Assembly: GCA_014529385.2 (NCBI GenBank)
Contig: CM043969.1
Span: 36,155,446 to 36,219,445 of the forward strand
From: Adiantum capillus-veneris
Lineage: Eukaryota; Streptophyta; Polypodiopsida; Polypodiales; Pteridaceae
Length of the DNA: 64,000 nucleotides
Direction of reading: 5' to 3'
Below are positions 49,028-60,889 of the stretch, one piece after another. The notes under the pieces were generated by a model, which saw only the letters and a program-made list of their open reading frames with translations, had not been told where the DNA came from and did not search any database. The translations under genes were made by a program, and so were the position numbers. The first letter of the stretch is position 1. Every line of letters begins with the position of its first letter.

Positions 49028-50760
49028 TCAAAGAGTTGGAGGGTGCTTCACAACAACTTCTAGAAAAATAAACAATAAACAATGAGAGAAAGATTCAAAT
49101 AACATATACATATTTGACAATGCACCTCTTTGCTGTTGAAATCTCTGAGTATTTTCTTGTGTCTCTCGTGTAATCCTTACCCACTCCACTGCATATAGCC
49201 ATGCCGATTTTGGATTGTTATCCTTGTACCTGTCTCTCGCCTCTGACTGACGGTGTGACATTATGGTAATCACCACTCTCAAAATCTAGTCATTTGAGAT
49301 TGGGTCGTAACCGGCGTTTCAGATGGAACAACCGTCGATGTAGGGGGCACACTAGTCCTAAGCGTAGGGACGGCTGTAATAGGTCTAGAGGAGCCAGCTG
49401 CCCAAAGATTCTGTGTGTAAGTAGCCTACTCTTGTGTGAATCATGACAAAAAGGAGCCCATTTGCTCGAGTGACATGCCAGCCGGAGTGACATGAAATCT
49501 AAAACTAGGAGAGTATGTATCGTCATCATTGGACATGGCTACAGATACACAAATAACACAGATACAATACGTTAGTTTACAAAAGAAAAGCTTAAGCAAT
49601 GTAAAAAGAAAACTAAAATACAATTCATTAAATCTATTGAGTATTGTAGACTAATTAAAAGAGTTCCTAGCAAAAATTAGTAGTCAATCTCTCATCCTCT
49701 ATGAGAGCTGATGCACCAAAGATGTCTATCTCAATCATCAAAGATGTCTACTTTTTCATATTCGTCATCAAACTCCATTTCTTTGTTGCTCTCTACATCA
49801 ACTTGAGTATTTGAAAGATGATTTCTAGGTTCAGGCATTTGCTTATCACTCACCTCCAGCTCAAAATCCAAACTTACATCGTCTGTCAATCGTGCACTTT
49901 GTTCATGAAGCTCTTCAACCTTAAGTTCCAATCCTTCACACACTTGCTTGCTCCATCAAGCAACTTCAACAACATAGATCTAGCACCATTTAGACAAACT
50001 TTTTCATCATTTTCTCTCCGTAGTGGATCTATTGTGAACACAACTTGTTAACAATGATGTGGAAGTACGAACGTATCCCACGCATCCATCCACACCCACC
50101 TAGAGTTCAATTGAATCAATCCACTTTTATCTTTGTGCACAGTTGTATTAGGGCCACTGGTAATAACTTCAAACCACTTGACATCAAAGATAGAAATATC
50201 AAACTTTTTAAAGCTAATCTTCAAGATGTCTTGGATGTAGCCAAAGTACTCAAGCTGGCGGCTAGTCTCTGTGTTCTCATCCATGGCAATACTCCTACTT
50301 TCTTGGACAAAGCTTCTCCTAATGCCGTTGGCGAAGGAGACCCTTTGTTTGTCTATCCATTGCAATCTAAAGTGTCTCCCATGTGACCACAAATATCCAT
50401 ATTTATGATACTGTAGCCACAAAATTGAGACAAACATAAATTTACTAAAGTAATGTGATCATGTGGACATAGAAAAGGAAGTTGTGAAAATTTACATGGC
50501 AATCACAACCCCTTGACATCTCCTCTTTCTCTTCAGTAATCACTACACCATTTGTCTTTTGCCTCTGAGATTGTCGCATCTAGCCACCGCCCAGTTGGAA
50601 AGTCAGGCAATTTTTGTAGGTGATGTAGAAAAGCAAGGTTTTTAGTGGCATGGTTTATATTGAATTGACAGCGATATGTCAAGCATTGTTTCTTTTCCCC
50701 CTCGTACCTCTCTAGCCACTTTTGCACTATGTTTGAGTTGAGAAGGCTAGAATACGTTTA
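49028..50760 (-). pseudogene. Inverted CACTA fragment with DUF4216-like and TNPA-like pieces
   Basis: Present only in unit 2 and on the opposite strand to the surrounding transposase. From right to left: QKWLERYEGEKKQCLTYRCQ (50727-50533). Then a DUF4216-like module (50437-50048) with LEYFGYIQDILKISF, DISIFDVKWFEV, VHKDKSGLIQLN and TFVLPHHC, continuing past a stop into VVFTIDPLRRENDEK. Then MSNDDDTYSPSFRFHVTPAG with MSLEQMGSFLS (49535-49441), comparable to the TNPA-like start at 42884. Finally a basic EARDRYKDNNPKSAWLYAVE segment (49282-49028). Stops are frequent. It could be the 3' part of the original element lost from unit 1, or a separate insertion. Confidence 0.6.
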
Positions 50761-50960
50761 TGGTATGACAAGCAGGTTATGGTCATGGTTATTATATGGC
50801 ATGAAGAGTATGTTTATGGTTTTACAAATATGGTTTGACAACAATCACGTTATGGTTATACCTATGGTTTTCAAATCATGTTTCAATTATGGCTAGAAAA
50901 TCTTCATGTTCTTGTGCCTATGGTTTGGGAGTCAACGTTATGATTATGCTTTTGGAAACA
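50755..50960. repeat. TTATGGTT motif array (unit 2)
   Basis: Reverse-complement counterpart of the CCATAA arrays. It matches 33430-33560 in unit 1 from TATGTTTATGGTTTTACAAA onward. Confidence 0.6.
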
Positions 50961-51970
50961 TGTCATATCTAAGCTTTTGATTTTGAGGTTTTGTTATGCT
51001 TTACAATTTTGCTAATCCTTACTCGATCTTCAATGTCAAGTTGTAGGTGGAGTGTGGTTGCTTTTGCACTCTTTCTTTGGATAGAGAGGGATGTTTTATG
51101 GTGCTGCAGTGCATGCAGCATCAAAAGTCCCAGCCCTCTCTAACAAAAAAAAAGCAAGTTTTGCCGACGATACAACTATTGGTATATGCGTTCCAGTACA
51201 CCTCGCAATAGACGTCAGTATAGGAAACTTATTTTTTGACACTTATTTCATCGTTAATACCGACATAAACTTCATTACATTTTGATGGGGGGAGAATTTG
51301 ATATTTGTACTGTTGATACGATATCCATGCTTATTTTCACGCTTATACCAAGGGGTTTTACTTTTAAAACAAACTTTGAGTCGTCGATATCCGCATTGAT
51401 TTTTGTGCGGCATGTTGTATTGATTGGTTGAGGGTAAGAACTTTTGAAATAGTAGCCTGCAACATTTTGAGCAAACACCACATACAGATTAGGTATTGAA
51501 ACATTGAAAAATAATACAATAAACATTGATAACAGAGACTATATTTACTTTAATATTGCCAAAATGGATGCATTTCTCTGAGAATAACTATTTTTGAGGT
51601 TCAGAATAAACAAACTTACGCTTAATCGTGAAAAAGTTTGTGCCTTTGTAGATTTGCTCAAGCACTTATGCTCTACGAAAACTTTCGTTATAATTACATG
51701 CTTCACTTTCTTCCTACCAATCATGAATAAAATTATCCATGTCATTATTGTCATTGAAAAAATCATTCCCTTTGTTGTTTGGATCACTCTTAGGAAGGAG
51801 ATTCATGCACTCATTTGACATATGTGAGATGCCATGAGACGGTAGACACGCATCATTTTCATCATCATACTCTGGAATCTATCACATAGACAGAATTATA
51901 ATCATTGCATATACAAAAATCAAAGTTCATATTTTGTAAACATACCTAGCATTTACGAAGGAAACGGATT

Positions 51971-52484
51971 TATTAAACAAAAAACCAAATAGTATCAAAT
52001 ATAGACGTTGGAGAGGGGGAGTGGGGGGACACACTCAACACACACAAAAAGGCCTCTCTATAGCTCAGGGTATCCACAACACTCCTTTCCTCTCAAAAAC
52101 ACTCTTTTCACTAGCAGGCCATCACTTGCTCACTTCCCAATGCTCACTTTCTCTACAAGACCACATTACAACTCACATTTACCACCATAGTCCATCTCTA
52201 CCCTTACAAAGGCACACAACCACTCAATCTCACTCTCTTACACAAAGCACCACCGGTCCAAAGGGGGCACACACATTACCCGGGGGACTCACTATGTTTT
52301 TTTGTACCATACCACATAAGTGTACAGAGGGGGGGTTTGGATTTTGGACATAAGCGTATACAATAGGGGTAGCCCCTCATTATTTCATGCTTATATTGTA
52401 TATATAAGGGAGGGGGGTGGGATTACATACGAGATGCATGTAACTACCGAGACCACCTTAAATACAATGGTTGTTTTGACGAAG

Positions 52485-52539
<55 letters not shown>

Positions 52540-54200
52540 ATCAACTCCTACAAAAGGCTCTTTGGACGACATACCATATAGTAATCCTCCCCACATTTGA
52601 TTTATTTTCTAGATGCAAATAGCAAGTCTTGTGTGTAAGCCCAATTGAGCTAGCAAATAATATATCCTTTTAGCTTAATTGCTAGATGGATGTAGCAATC
52701 TTAATTCCCAAACAGGTTCTATATAACATTTTTTTGTATTTACCAAATCGAAGTAACAAAATCATAGTCACTTTGAAATTCCCATATAGCAATTAGATGT
52801 TGTTGCTAGATAGAACAAGCAACATTGTTGTTTCTATGCACTTACCATATAGTAGTTACTCATACTTACGATATGTAGTTGTTATTCATAAGCATTCATT
52901 TTTTCCATGTTATAAAACTACAAGTGTGCTTTCCCTCCTATGAATGGGGGAGCGAGGCACACACTCACACACACACACACACACACACAGAGGGGACTGC
53001 GGTAGGTTAGAGTGCTGCTATCTCATGTCTTATTGTATGTGTCTGGTTATTCATGTTGCCATAAATTGAACATGCTGATCCGCCTACTATATTTAGGGCA
53101 ACGCATGACCGCACTAGCATAGCTATTCAATAGTAGCACCCCTTTTTCTTATTAGTTCTATTGTTGCTCTGACTTGAAGCTATTATGGATGCAGACCGGC
53201 TATAGTAGCTAGTTGCAATAACTATTTGACTCTTATGCACCACGATGATGGTGGTCGTTCACAGACTGGCCAACACTTAATGCCATCAATAATGCATTTT
53301 CTACCTTCGTCATCATTAAGCTCACAGGAGGTTTTTTGGACAAGCGCGAGTTGGTGAGGAGAAAGCCTAGCAGGAGTCGAAGGGGGTCGTCTAGATGCAA
53401 CCAATTCTTTTGAGTTTACTCCAAAGTCTGAATACAAACCATATTGACTTCCAACTCAAAAGAATATGTACCCCCAGCCAACCATAGGAAGAATTAGGGG
53501 TGGAGAGAGGAGACAAGCCATGAAGCATAATATTTAGCACTGGAAGCGAGCAACAAAAGCAGCCACCATGCTGCTTGGGTTCTAGTTCATATTAATTGGG
53601 TATGAGACATAGATGTGCCTCCCATGTAGAGTTTGTCTAAGCTAGTGTATTTGCTAACCATGTCCTGCCGCCATACTTAGGTATTGCCGCCAAGATGAGG
53701 ATTGTTTGAAAAAGTGATTTTTGGGGTTGTTTCCCATAGTGAGATGGAAGTAAGCAGTAGACCGGGTGCCTTCAGCATATCTCGTAGCTTTTATACTATT
53801 ATTGCTGATAGTTTTTCCTCCCTATTATCTAGTTCCAAATTTCTTCTATAAATAGCTAGCATTACCTTTTGTTCAACTCTAATTCGCTTTTCCAAATATT
53901 TGGCTTAGCAGTTTACATGATCAAGCTTTCAAATAAATAAATTTTTTAATGAAACTTGGTGATTTGTAGTCCACTTGCGACATGTTTATGATTAGGTGAC
54001 GTGTAAAATAACATTTGCAGAAAGCTTAGTATATACAAATCATCTTGATTGTATGGTTTCTACCTCATCATTGGTGGAGTTTGTCACTTATTCTTGGTCA
54101 ATTGATAATTCTACATCATGAGTTTATTAATGCTTTTCTTGATGACGTGATAGACTATCTCCCATTTATGACAAAGTTTATATGTACTTGGGAGCCTCAT
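51971..54200. repeat. No gene recognised; several microsatellites
   Basis: Single-copy-looking AT-rich sequence after the duplication ends. It holds a (TA)n(GA)n compound tract at about 52486-52538 and a (CA)n tract at about 52963-52988. Open frames are short and without recognisable motifs. Confidence 0.6.
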
Positions 54201-54204
54201 GTTG

Positions 54205-54500
54205 AGCTCAGTGCTATGATTGTTATCATCATATTGTACCTTTGTCGGTATTAGTGCCTTGATATTTCATGGAACTATGGTTGTTATTGTTATATTGCAC
54301 CCTCCTAATCAATATTTCATGGTGCTATGGTTGTTATCATCGTATTGCACCCTCGTCATCATGGGTGCTATGGTTCTTATTGTCTCATTTCACCCTCATC
54401 ATCATTGGTGCTATGGTTGTTATCGTCTTATTGCACCCTCGTCGTCAGTGGTGATATGATTGTTATCATCTCATTGCACCCTCGTCGTCTTCTTGTTATA
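54205..54500. repeat. About 43-63-bp minisatellite
   Basis: Roughly six copies of GGTGCTATGGTTGTTATC followed by ATTGCACCCTCGTCATC. The spacing shortens from about 63 bp at the left to about 43 bp at the right. Open frames across it are a by-product of the repeat. Confidence 0.8.
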
Positions 54501-55237
54501 TGTACTTGTGGAATCATTATTTGTTTCTTTGTCGTCTCTAGAGTGGCATCACAAACCGTCTCTAAGGACAATGTGATGTGGTTATTTCTAACCTTCACGT
54601 CTCGATATGTTTCTTGAGTTGATGTTTTTTACATGATAAAAGTAAAGTCAAGCAGCATGTATAAGGGCTCAAAGATATTGAAGCTGCGTTGCAAAGATAT
54701 TGAAGAATTTGCATCGATTCAATTGTATATATAGGGTTATTAAACTTTCAAAGATGCTTGAAATCACACATTGTATATTATGGAGTGATGTAGCTCTTTG
54801 GAAAGGAATTTTGTAAACTTTTATAATTGTTAATATAATAGTGCATGTATACGGTGTTGTGGGTTTTTCCCTTGTACCCCCGACGGTTTTTTCATCCACA
54901 GTTAGGGACTCCTATTTGAGTGGGGGTGTTTATGCTATATATACCAACCCGTGTGCTATATATAGCTAGGAGTCCCCACTATATATGTGTTCTCAGTGTG
55001 TGCTCTTCACACACTTTGGAAATTGCATATGATGGGCAAGATTGTCACTTCTTTTTCGTCAAGATCATGGTCACATCACATGGCATTATGCACTCCCACA
55101 TTGGTTCCTTTTACATTCATCATATATGCCACCTGGATATATATAAAGTTCACACCTTGTTAGCCCACTTTCGTGCTTCCTATAGGCAATAGGCCATTGT
55201 ATATCTCTATCTCTTATGTACACAAAATACAACCCCC

Positions 55238-55304
<67 letters not shown>

Positions 55305-55642
55305 TTCATCATTGACAAGATTAATACAACCTAAGCCGATAGATTTGTGCAGATAAATACAATTGACCATATTTGAATTTTGGGAAAACGACCAAAATAC
55401 CTTTCTAATTTGTTTAAATTCCCAAAGCCTCAAATTCTGAAAATTCCCAATATACCCTTGTATGATTTTGGGATGGATATGCATTTATTTTTACATATTC
55501 TAATATTTATGACAAGGGGGTCACAAATAAAGGAATCTCTGTCAAAAAATGATGAAAAAATTCATTGCAATAGCCCTATTTTGGAGTTTTTTTGGTCAAA
55601 TACGAGGGATTATATTAAATTTTTTGGAGCTATAACTCGTGA
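54501..55642. repeat. No gene recognised; (GA)n tract and a MITE-like remnant
   Basis: A (GA)n tract of about 30 units lies at 55240-55300. At 55380-55480 sequence such as GACCAAAATACC, TCTAATTTG and AAATTCCCAA resembles one end of the MITE at 3519-3954, but no matching second end or target duplication was found. Confidence 0.5.
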
Positions 55643-55649
55643 ACAGTGG

Positions 55650-55685
55650 TAAATCTCTCTCTCCTCCTCCTCTCTCTCTCTCTCT

Positions 55686-55716
<31 letters not shown>

Positions 55717-55756
55717 TCTCTCTCTCTTTCTCTCTCCTCCCCCCCCCCCCCCCCCT
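55650..55756. repeat. CT/poly-C tract
   Basis: Mixed CT repeats enclose two C homopolymers, 29 bases at 55686-55714 and 17 bases at 55739-55755. The minus strand is therefore a long G run. Homopolymer lengths may be imprecise in an assembly. Confidence 0.85.
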
Positions 55757-56300
55757 ATCCTCACTAATCAAGGTGGGAAACCCTTGCTTGCCCTCACCCT
55801 CTGGCCTGCTCCAGCAGCCTGGCCCGCCTCTTGCGTAGTCTGTAGACGTCTTAGCGCATTAATCCGTACTCATTTCCTACGGACAAAAGTGCCCTAGCTC
55901 GCACGATCACCCACACCTGCTATTACTCGATGCCACTTTACGGCCTGACTGTTGGTGTAGAGCTGGGTGTTGAAGCAACTTGGGTGCCTCCATCTACACA
56001 TTGAGATGCGCTACCGGCACTTCCACCTATGCATGGACTTTGATCGAATACTCAACAGGTCTTCGATTCAACTTATGATTAACAAGTAAAACATCTAATT
56101 TCAGAAAATTTCCCTTTCCCACCTAAAGAAAGTAGCATGCTTTTTACATTTGTCATTTTTGTGGCAGTTTATTGGGCATTTGTGTCACCAGCAATGTTCA
56201 AAAAAGAGAAAGAGCCTAGAGAGCTATGAAACCGGAAACACTACTATAATTTTCTAAATTTGCATTATTTTTAAACTATCTTTTGTGTAAATTTTAATAG
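55757..56300. other. No gene recognised
   Basis: GC-richer to about 56040, then AT-rich. No motif, repeat or convincing frame was found. Confidence 0.4.
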
Positions 56301-56316
56301 CTTTCTTCCCTTTACC

Positions 56317-57735
56317 TTGGTTTGCAATCGGCTAATCTTAATTTTCAATCAGCTCAAGGCTATGTTGAGGCAAACCTTTCCCGAGCATTGGTCACGAGTG
56401 AAGGGATCTGAAGTTTTTTTTCTTTTTCTTTTTTTGTGTGGGGGGGAGGGGGTTGGTTTCAATCCATGTGCATCAACAAAGAGTTCTATCGTTTATGCAA
56501 ATTTACGATTCACCTCAAATGCTAATTTCCAATGCTCTAAAAAATATACCTTTGAACAACTTATGAAAATTGCATATGAGAATTTAGAGGTGACTTGGAT
56601 GACTAATTCAAAGTTTGGATGTAGCTCTGAAAACGTATGGGTGGGATTACACTAAACTGAGGTAGAGACTAATTAAAGGCCTTGAAGAGTAGGAAATTGG
56701 GTCCTTTAGGCTCTGTCATTGCACTGGGTTAAGAGTCTCTTTATTTGTTTCTTGTGAATTGTGGTTGCCTCCATAAGGATTTATGAGAAGCCATATTTTC
56801 TTGTGTGCATCTTGGAGATTTCTCTTTGAGTTGTGGGTACTGGTGAATAAAGTTGAAGTGTGCCATGTCAATGACTCTAGTGAATTGGATGTTCAATTTT
56901 AAACCTTGGAGATGTTATGTACACAAACTTAAGTGAAAATGAAGATAAAGCAATCTCGCATACTCTTGTTTGATGCAGGGAAGTTTCATGCTTTTGATAT
57001 TCATGATGAAGGTCATGTCTCTATCAGTGAATATAGATTTGATGTTGAGGCTCGTACAGCTTATGTTGATTTAGGTGAATGATACTTTTGAGGTTGTGAA
57101 CGCTTGCCAAATGGAGGATTCCCCTATTTGAAATCATTTCTTGTTTCTTGATGACCATGGATCCCAAATTATATAGTAGGTTTGATCTCCACGAGATGAT
57201 TTGGTTGATGTTGTTTCTAGAGTGATGACGATTGGAAATAGTTTATATGAAAGATGTCAAAACTACGTAGGCTTGATAGTAGAAAAAGTTGATTTTGATA
57301 ATGTCTTGAATTTGTCAAAGAGACTCCATGTTGATGATTAACATTTTCAAAATAATAATGCCACTTGTCTGGTTGAGCATGTTGATGTTGATGGTATCAT
57401 TGCTCGTATATTTGACTATGCTGGTGATAAAGGATCGAATGATGACAAAGATTAAAAGAAAGTGATGACGAAGATCAAGAAGAGGCTAGTGGACACAAAG
57501 ATGAACTTGAGATAAAAGTTGCTTGCCTACATGATGGATGCACGTTGCTTGTGAAATTAGTCATCCCTGATGAAGATAATTTCATAGAAAATGTGCATGA
57601 TGAGAGCAGAGGGCTCACTATTGCTGATTTGGAAATTGAACCTTGTAACCTCTTTGTACCAGCTTTAACAAATTTTTATTTTATTGTTCACATTCTTTCT
57701 CTCCTATGGTGCAAGCTCATGTCTATGAGGTAATG
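56317..57735 (+). pseudogene. Coding-like relic, family unknown
   Basis: Plus-strand segments with protein-like composition include 56317-56655 (FPEHWSRVKGSE, then LMKIAYENLEVTWMTNSKFG), about 56970-57083 (GKFHAFDIHDEGHVSISEY, then FDVEARTAYVDLGE), about 57220-57340 (VMTIGNSLYERCQNYVGLIV) and 57545-57733 (VIPDEDNFIENVHDESRGL). They lie in different frames with stops between. I do not recognise the family. A fragmented retroelement or host pseudogene are both possible. Confidence 0.25.
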
Positions 57736-59085
57736 TATCATTTCTCTCCTTTGAGGGGGAGAATTGGAAGAAAAGTTTGAGATGTGAAAATTGCACACAT
57801 TTCAAGTTTTTAAGATCTGTCCTGTGACATAGCTATTGAATCACATCAAACATTGCCAATGACGATGCTACAGAGATGGCTACTACTTTGAGAAATGTTT
57901 GATCCAAGATAAATGCATATTTAAATTGTGCACTTAGCTTAGACATGCTAAGCACTGTAATTCTCAATGGGAAAATGTGTGCATCTTTGTTTTTGCAGCT
58001 ACAATAAGATCCTCCTAAAGAACGTACTTGTCTTAAGGGGGAGTGGATAAGACACATAAGGTCTTGAAACTTATCATAGTTGAAATGTCACCTAGGCTAT
58101 GATATAAATGTATAGCACAACAATAAAAAGACGTAGTTTTTTTAATTGTGCATCTATGTGTACGAGAGAGAAATAGAGTGATGGTATGTACCCTATCCAT
58201 AATAGAAATGTGCTACATTATCGCCAATACCTGTTGTCTAGGCAAAGTCGCAAGCAACGAGCTATGTTTTTTTCTTATCTAAAAGAGCCATTGGATGTAT
58301 ATTTGATCTTGCACATCCATTTCATTCCAAAGTTCTTCCTTTAGGTGGATGGGATACTAACTCCTAGTAGGTATCATTTTTCACGATGGATTTGATCCCA
58401 CCTACATGGACATCTTTAGTTTGGCTATGAAATGAATTCAAGAGTAACATGCTCCTTTGCTGACATGATAGAGGTTAGCAAGGCATAGCTAGTTTGCAAT
58501 AGTGCGCTTGTAAACTCAAGTCATTGGGAATTTCAAAATGGATACGGGGTCCAAGTTCATGCTATTAAGCCAAATTAGTCACAGATGAGTCCTAGAGGGT
58601 GTCAATAAGCCACAACGCATACTACTCATGTGCTTCTTTCACATTAGTCCCTCCAAAAAGATAAATTTCCTTGAATCCAAGATCTATGTGTGGGACGTTA
58701 GGCACATTAGAGCTATGCTAATGAAGAGTATCCTTGTCCTCTAGTATTCGTCGAGACTCCATGGAAGGAGGCGATGGAACATCACAAATTAGGGAAGTGG
58801 CATGAGTAGGAAAATCCACATGGGCTAAAAAAGTTACTTGCTCTCACAACACTATTAGCTTGGCCCACCTTTTTGAATGCTAGGCTTTATCTCCTCTTGT
58901 TTCCATTGGAATATTTAATTAGGTTATTAATTGAATTTTGGAATAGCTCTAGAATTACATTCATTTGGATTATTTGGAAGCACACGGATGATTGTGTATT
59001 TAATGGACATTACTAAGCTTGTAGTTTAAGATTATGGTCTGGTGATGTAAACTTTCAAGTCAAGAACAAATATATAAATCGAGTA
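57736..59085. other. No gene recognised; possible retroelement ends
   Basis: Two purine-rich runs, TTGAGGGGGAGAATTGG (about 57752) and CTTAAGGGGGAGTGG (about 58032), look like polypurine tracts of LTR elements, but no LTR pair was found to support this. Confidence 0.3.
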
Positions 59086-59390
59086 GGGATCTACAATACC
59101 AAGAGAGTTTTGTTGCAACAAGCAATCAACTACAAAAACCATCTGCCTATTATTTTGTGTGTAGGGAATATGATTGAAGGGAGCAATCTCACTCTTTTCA
59201 AATGATCAAAGAAATTGACAACAGGAGAGAAGAGGAGCAAGGATCTACAATACCAAGAGAGTTTTGTTGCAATAAGCAAGCAACTAGAGAAACCATCTCC
59301 CTATTATTTTTGTGTAGGGGATATGATTGAAAGGAGCAATCTCACTCTTTTCAAATGATCAAAGAAATTGATAACAAGAGAGAGGAGAGG
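59086..59390. repeat. About 150-bp tandem duplication
   Basis: GGATCTACAATACCAAGAGA to GATCAAAGAAATTGA occurs twice in a row with a few substitutions (starts near 59088 and 59240). Confidence 0.88.
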
Positions 59391-60889
59391 AATTGCAGAG
59401 GGAAATGAGATGCTAATAGAGCTACATGACTTTTGGACAACCTGCCTCAAACAACTCCCTCTTCACAAAGGCGTAGTAACAAGAGAAAACTCAAAATATT
59501 CTCCTCTTCTATGCACCCAAGTAATCCAATGCCCTAGTAGCCCCCTATGTAGATGGACCTTTGTTTGCTCCCAATATGGCCTATCATCATCCTACCCCTT
59601 TGTAATTCCTATTGTGTGCCTCACGATTTCTCTTGTTTTACCACAATTTACAAAGTACCCTCCCTTGTGTCCCCCCCATAACTCTTAAAGTTCCTCTCTC
59701 TCCCCTTTTTAGTTGTAATTTTTCATGTCTTTGCGTTAATTCACAAAACGTGTTTTCATCATCTTAAAAAAAGGTAAGATTATTAAAGTAAAAGTATGTT
59801 TAAACATTTTACCATAGTGAGAAATATCTATGTCAACTTGAAATCTGCTAAAACCTCACTTTTGCATTTCTATAGCAAAATACATGAGCTATTATCAATG
59901 CTCGTGTTCTTATGGAAATAAGGACACTTTACAAGTTCAATGTGCAAGTAATATAAATGGAACTCTAAAATCTCCATTGATGGCAACTATTGGCTATGAA
60001 GTTTAGCTAAGAAAGTGCTAAACATGGCTCTTACACTTAGCACATGTCATCATACAAGCATTTATTGATGTCAATCTCCACATGTTGCTAAGTAGGCCAT
60101 GAAAAGATTTTGCATCACACTTTATGAGAGGGTTTTGTAGCAGTTTGTTAATCTACGAAAGTGGTTTTGATACTAAGAAATTATATGTGTAAAGACTTGG
60201 ACTACTTTTACAAACTTTACATTCAATTTCTTTCTCTTCAAAGAAGTTTGATCTCTTGGTTTCAGGTGAACCGCAATTAATGTGTAGCTCAAGAGATCAA
60301 TGAACAACCAGTGCTAATGGTCTTGCAAGTTGAGAAAAATCCTCGGTTCGGTTGCACCCATCTTTTTGTGATAAAGGAGCATGTTTGTTACTATATATCC
60401 TAGACATGGCCCAATAACAGAGCAACCATTGCTTAGACATGAATGCATCTTATTGTTCATGTGAAGTGGCTTATAGGCATAGTTCTCGTGTCTTTGAATA
60501 TATTTTTGTGTTTTGAAATGCCTTTGTTGTTGAACTCTTGTATTGGCATAATTTTTGTATGTGCCACAACCTATGGGACATAGACTTACGAACATTTTTT
60601 TAAACAAAATTAAACCTTGCAAGAATGACTTGGAAGTGCATTGTACACAAAATCAGAGCACAACATAAAATTTAACCCTTCAAGATGGTAGGAAAACATG
60701 GGCAAAGCAAAGTATGATTGCTAAGAGTAAAGAGAAGTTGATATAGTAAAAGCAACGGAGTAAACATTGGATGGTGAGATGTCATAGTGCACAAGAGACT
60801 TGTGACATTGTATTATTCTTAGAGTCCAACTAGAGAGAGAGGATGGAAATGTTTCACATGGCAGTAACACATAGTAGAAAGATCGGAGC
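59391..60889. other. No gene recognised; 3' flank of the gene at 60.9-62.8 kb
   Basis: Contains short frames on both strands (for example minus 60622-60314) without recognisable motifs. On the minus strand an AATAAT hexamer at about 60812-60822 lies 70-80 bp after the stop codon of the neighbouring gene and could serve in polyadenylation. Confidence 0.4.

Noticed and set aside
57752-59085. Copia LTR starting after CTTAAGGGGGAGTGG
   Set aside because: Only polypurine-like runs are visible. No second LTR, primer site or target duplication was found, so no element is called.
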